DNA of 38,165 nt from Strigomonas culicis (Eukaryota; Euglenozoa; Kinetoplastea; Trypanosomatida; Trypanosomatidae), in NCBI GenBank assembly GCA_000482145.1, contig AUXH01000126.1, forward strand, positions 1-38,165, given 5' to 3'. This document shows positions 35,360-38,165 of this stretch, one piece after another. The notes under the pieces were generated by a model that was given only the letters and a program-made list of their open reading frames with translations, had not been told where the DNA came from and ran no database searches. The position numbers were made by a program, and so were the translations under genes. The stretch's first letter is position 1. Each line of letters begins with the position of its first letter.

Positions 35360-35656
35360 AAACAGTGGGTAGTTGGTTTTGTTTTATGATCATTATTGTT
35401 ATTATTGTTATTATTACTACTATTATGATGTTGTCGAGTATGTGTGCGTGTGTGTATTTTGTCACGTGTAATGGTGTCTGGTGGTTTCTTCTGCCCCCCC
35501 CCCTCCCCCGAGATAAGTATATATGTGGATTGTTTCTTGTTTTGAGATTTCTCTCTCCATGATGAAGCGATTCTCTTGAAAAAAAAAAGAGCGACAAAAT
35601 GGTGAAGAAGTCTCTTTAGCGACTCTGCTTGAGTGCATTCCAAAATGTCCCGTTAT

Positions 35657-35694
<38 letters not shown>

Positions 35695-35746
35695 GCAGAG
35701 CCAAAGCCAAGCCAGAAAATAATAAAAAGTATAGGCTATCCTTAGA
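35360..35746. other. Intergenic region before the mitochondrial-looking gene
   Basis: This stretch holds an ATT-rich repeat at about 35388-35425, a C-run near 35494-35507 and the CT tract described separately. Overlapping minus frames are artefacts of the repeats and of the EDRF1-like gene. I see no gene. Confidence 0.55.
35659..35690 (+). repeat. CT dinucleotide repeat acting as splice pyrimidine tract
   Basis: Sixteen uninterrupted CT units end eight bases before the AG in GTATGCAG (35697-35698). The ATG of the next gene is at 35747, so the repeat is well placed as its trans-splicing pyrimidine tract. Confidence 0.85.
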
Positions 35747-36283
35747 ATGCGGCACTGTCGGCTCCCTGCCCCCCTTTCTCTGCGCGGCGGTGGTGCACGG
35801 CACGTCTCCACCGGCACCTTCGAGCACCCGCCCTTCAAGTACCGGCAGCAGCACACCTTCAACACGCTTCCGGTGCACGATGCAAATCGCTTCGGCGGGC
35901 GCGCCGCCTACCTACGCGAGATAGGACCGGTGAATCACAAGACGAAGGGGCGCCTCTTCAAGCGGGACCCGCGGACGGTACAGTTCAACGTGGATGTGTG
36001 GGCGGCACAGCAGACCCTTCGGAAGAAGTGGAAGGGCAGAGACTGGTCCGTCGTCGAGCTGCCCTTCGCGCTCGCGCCGCAGGAGATGCAGCGTGTGGTT
36101 CCGGAGCTGTACACGGACGTGCCACAGATGACCAATGTGCAGAAGGGTGACTTCTCTAACATACGCGGCAAGGTGTATGACCGCGAGCAGCTGCAGCTGG
36201 CTCTCTACGGCGGTGCCAGCAAGCCTTACCCGGATGTGGTGCGTGTGGATCCAAGAGCAATGACACTGGACAAGTTTTTGTAA
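35747..36283 (+). CDS. Hypothetical protein with mitochondrial-type leader
   Basis: The 178-residue protein begins MRHCRLPAPLSLRGGGARHVSTGTFEHPPF, Arg-rich and without acidic residues until Glu26, typical of a mitochondrial targeting signal. The mature part is basic and rich in aromatic residues, with FKRDPRTVQFNVDVWAAQQTLRKKWKGRDWSVVELPFALAPQEMQRVVPELYTDVPQM and a C-terminal Gly/Pro/Asp segment. It has no membrane span and no motif I recognise. Size, charge and leader would suit a kinetoplastid-specific mitochondrial ribosomal or respiratory-complex subunit, but that is inference. It is preceded by a CT-repeat splice site and is GC-rich like its neighbours. Confidence 0.75.
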   Translation: MRHCRLPAPLSLRGGGARHVSTGTFEHPPFKYRQQHTFNTLPVHDANRFGGRAAYLREIGPVNHKTKGRLFKRDPRTVQFNVDVWAAQQTLRKKWKGRDWSVVELPFALAPQEMQRVVPELYTDVPQMTNVQKGDFSNIRGKVYDREQLQLALYGGASKPYPDVVRVDPRAMTLDKFL

Positions 36284-36669
36284 AATGGAACGAGCTAACA
36301 AATTGAAGTGCGTTAATCAAGTCACAGGAACTCTTTCTTTATTGTATGCGGTAGGTGCTTGGGTGTGTGTATGCGTGTGACACAGTTGACTGTTTCAAGA
36401 AGATAGAGTAGTTATACCTCTTCCTTTTTCTTATTCGCACCGAAGGATCCACACACTTTTGGTTATCGCTTTGGGTATATGTATTTCTCTCTCTTTCTCT
36501 CTATTTCCCCTTCTCTTCACTACGACGCGCGCATTCATTTTTTCCTCTCTTTTCTTTGGCAGTTCGATAGATACTTAGTCTACCACCCTTTTTTATTCGT
36601 GCTTCTGTTTTTCTGTTTGTTTGTTTTGTTTTTGTAATTGTTGAATAAAGTAACAAGAGGAAGGAAAGT
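36284..36669. other. Intergenic region before PBP1
   Basis: This stretch holds a 3' UTR, TG-rich stretch near 36365-36385, a C/T-rich splice tract and T-runs. I see no gene. Confidence 0.6.
36484..36562 (+). promoter_or_regulatory. Trans-splice acceptor of PBP1
   Basis: A long CT-rich tract (TTTCTCTCTCTTTCTCTC onward) ends in TTCTTTGGCAG with AG at 36561-36562, giving a 5' UTR of about 107 bases. Confidence 0.55.
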
Positions 36670-37995
36670 ATGGCCGAAGTTGATCACAGCTCGAATGAGG
36701 ACCGCCTTGAGTACCTCTACCTGAACCTTGTGGGGCAGCTGGTCCGCGTGCACACCGTCGACGGCACTATCACGGAAGGCATCTTTGTCTCCCGCATGGA
36801 CGCCGAGGACGCGGAGAAGGGCCACGGCGTGTACATCTCACAGACGCGCTACCTTGCTTCGGGGCGGCACAGACCCCTCGACCCCTCTCAGATCTTTAAG
36901 GGCACCAAACTGTTTCTCTATGCGGACATTGTCATGGTGGAGGCGACGCACATCCGGCTGCGCACGGAGGCGCCCGGCGGCGGCCACACGCACACGTACC
37001 GGGAGCACGACCTGAAACAGATGGACTGGGCGGAGGAGGGCACCGCGGAGCTGCTCGAGGGCGGCGAGAAGCACGAATGGGACCAGTTCAAGGCCAACGA
37101 GCGCTTCGGCGTGCGGTCGACGTACAACGAAGACATATACACGACGAAGCTAGACCGCAACGCCATCTCCAAGGAGGAGGCCGAGTTCGCGGAGAACATT
37201 GCGCGACAGATCGAGGCGGCGCCGGTGCAGAACTTCCAACACGCGCTGGAGCGCGGCGAAACAATGCCGGACGACATAGACGAGGGCACGCTCTTCTCCG
37301 ACGTCGCCCGCACGAAGAAGCCGCAGGCGCCGCGCGCCAAGGCAGACAAGGCCGCCGCGAAGCGCCGCGGTGTGGAGGAGAACCCGCCGCTGCCCATCGA
37401 GGGGCACCAGAAGGACTTCAACCCTGCCGCCGCGCCCTTCGTGCCGCCCAACGGCGTCATCAACGACTTTCTCAGGACCATCGCGGAGGCGATCGAGAAC
37501 AACGTCGCCTGCTACCAGGCGCCGTCCGCGTGGCCAGGGGAGGAGCCGCAGCGCGACGACGCCTACGCACAGAGCCCGCCGCCGTCCCACCAGCACTACG
37601 CCCAGCCCGCCATGTACCCCCACGGGGCGAGCAGCCAGCCGCCGCAGCAGCAGCAGCAGCAGCCACTGCCACCCCCGCCGCAGCAGCGGCCGTTCCAGAT
37701 GATGGCGCCGCAGCAAGGCAGCCACCCATACCAGCAGCAGAACATGTACGGTGGCGAGCCGCCGGCCAGCATGATGCAGGCGCCCCCAAGCCAGCCGCCC
37801 AACCCTGGCATGGCACCGCAGCAAGCTGGGCCGCATCGGGCGCCGCCGAAGAAGGGCACGCAGGTGCAGCAGCCTGTGAGCTCGCAGGGCTTTCCGCCCT
37901 CCGCCGGCCCGGTGCCGGCCGTCGACACGTCGGAGAAGCAGCAGCCGCAGAAGAAGATCAGCCGCGGCAGGGGGCCCATCAAAGGAAACAAGTAA
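36670..37995 (+). CDS. PBP1: PBP1, ataxin-2 orthologue (LSm and LsmAD domains)
   Basis: The 441-residue protein has an ataxin-2-type LSm domain (about 12-98; YLNLVGQLVRVHTVDGTITEG and GTKLFLYADIVMVEA) and an LsmAD domain (about 135-182) with the signature FKANERFGVRSTYNEDIYTTKLD followed by NIARQIE. The C-terminal half is Pro/Gln-rich, with a run of Gln near residue 325 and repeated PP/QQ blocks, then a basic RGRGPIKGNK end. In African trypanosomes PBP1 works with MKT1, XAC1 and LSM12 to stabilise and promote translation of mRNAs, which matters because genes here are regulated mainly after transcription. No PABP-binding PAM2 motif is obvious. It is GC-rich. Confidence 0.87.
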   Translation: MAEVDHSSNEDRLEYLYLNLVGQLVRVHTVDGTITEGIFVSRMDAEDAEKGHGVYISQTRYLASGRHRPLDPSQIFKGTKLFLYADIVMVEATHIRLRTEAPGGGHTHTYREHDLKQMDWAEEGTAELLEGGEKHEWDQFKANERFGVRSTYNEDIYTTKLDRNAISKEEAEFAENIARQIEAAPVQNFQHALERGETMPDDIDEGTLFSDVARTKKPQAPRAKADKAAAKRRGVEENPPLPIEGHQKDFNPAAAPFVPPNGVINDFLRTIAEAIENNVACYQAPSAWPGEEPQRDDAYAQSPPPSHQHYAQPAMYPHGASSQPPQQQQQQPLPPPPQQRPFQMMAPQQGSHPYQQQNMYGGEPPASMMQAPPSQPPNPGMAPQQAGPHRAPPKKGTQVQQPVSSQGFPPSAGPVPAVDTSEKQQPQKKISRGRGPIKGNK

Positions 37996-38165
37996 GCGCG
38001 GGTGAGCCCAGGCAAATGGCACGAAGCCGCACCGATCGACCACCGCGGTCTTTTTTGTGCGGATAGTGCATCTGTCGAGGATGTGATTGCTTTATAACCC
38101 TTCTTCCCCTCCTTAACAGATTCTTCTCTTTTTTTTGTTTTTTTTTTTTCTAAAGAAAAGAAAAA
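37996..38165. other. PBP1 3' region at the right edge
   Basis: This short non-coding stretch ends in T- and A-runs (38128-38165) that look like the pyrimidine tract of a following gene outside the window. Confidence 0.5.

Overview
The window is nuclear DNA of a trypanosomatid flagellate (Kinetoplastea). Genes are intron-free and lie in two long, divergent, single-strand clusters. Most genes follow a pyrimidine tract and AG of the kind used for spliced-leader trans-splicing, and intergenic DNA is full of A/T homopolymers. Two tRNA genes sit where the strands switch. A tandem mannosyltransferase-phosphorylase (GH130/GT108-like) array argues against Trypanosoma and for a Leishmania-like or other monoxenous lineage. 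I cannot name the genus.

Left cluster (1-13939, minus strand, read right to left from the switch). First is a bacterial-type zinc-ribbon SAM methyltransferase. Then come six paralogues of the beta-1,2-mannosyltransferase/phosphorylase (MTP) family that makes and degrades the reserve carbohydrate mannogen in Leishmania. Five keep the family motifs, including the EDP acid motif. The sixth (3609-4481) has EEP and has lost several other invariant motifs, so it looks like a pseudoenzyme. One copy ends in SSL (peroxisomal/glycosomal PTS1-like) and another starts with a good N-myristoylation signal, so the paralogues may work in different compartments. The cluster ends with an FKBP prolyl isomerase and the first 42 codons of a secreted or membrane protein that runs off the window.

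Strand switch (13940-15098). Head-to-head tRNA-Asn(GTT, minus) and tRNA-Lys(CTT, plus) are 78 bp apart, each followed by a T-run. They are flanked by mirror-image GC islands whose G-rich strand is the template strand of each outgoing transcription unit. This is the probable Pol II start region for both clusters.

Right cluster (15099-37995, plus strand). In order: a small zinc-binding protein, a possible 68-residue protein, a small Cys-rich protein, an ataxin-10-domain protein, a CCDC148-like coiled-coil protein, a mitochondrial-looking triple RanBP2 zinc-finger protein, RIB43A, TMEM218, two adjacent Rab GTPases with an unusual CKxD motif, a membrane RING protein, CFAP45, a myristoylated MGRN1-type RING E3 candidate, an EDRF1-like protein, a mitochondrial-looking unknown protein and PBP1 (ataxin-2 orthologue). 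Several of these are cilium/flagellum proteins (RIB43A, CFAP45, TMEM218, perhaps CCDC148-like and ataxin-10-like). Genes next to the switch are visibly AT-richer than the later genes of the right cluster.

Several long reading frames begin at TTG/GTG or run upstream through the pyrimidine tract. I moved those starts to the first ATG after the likely splice acceptor.
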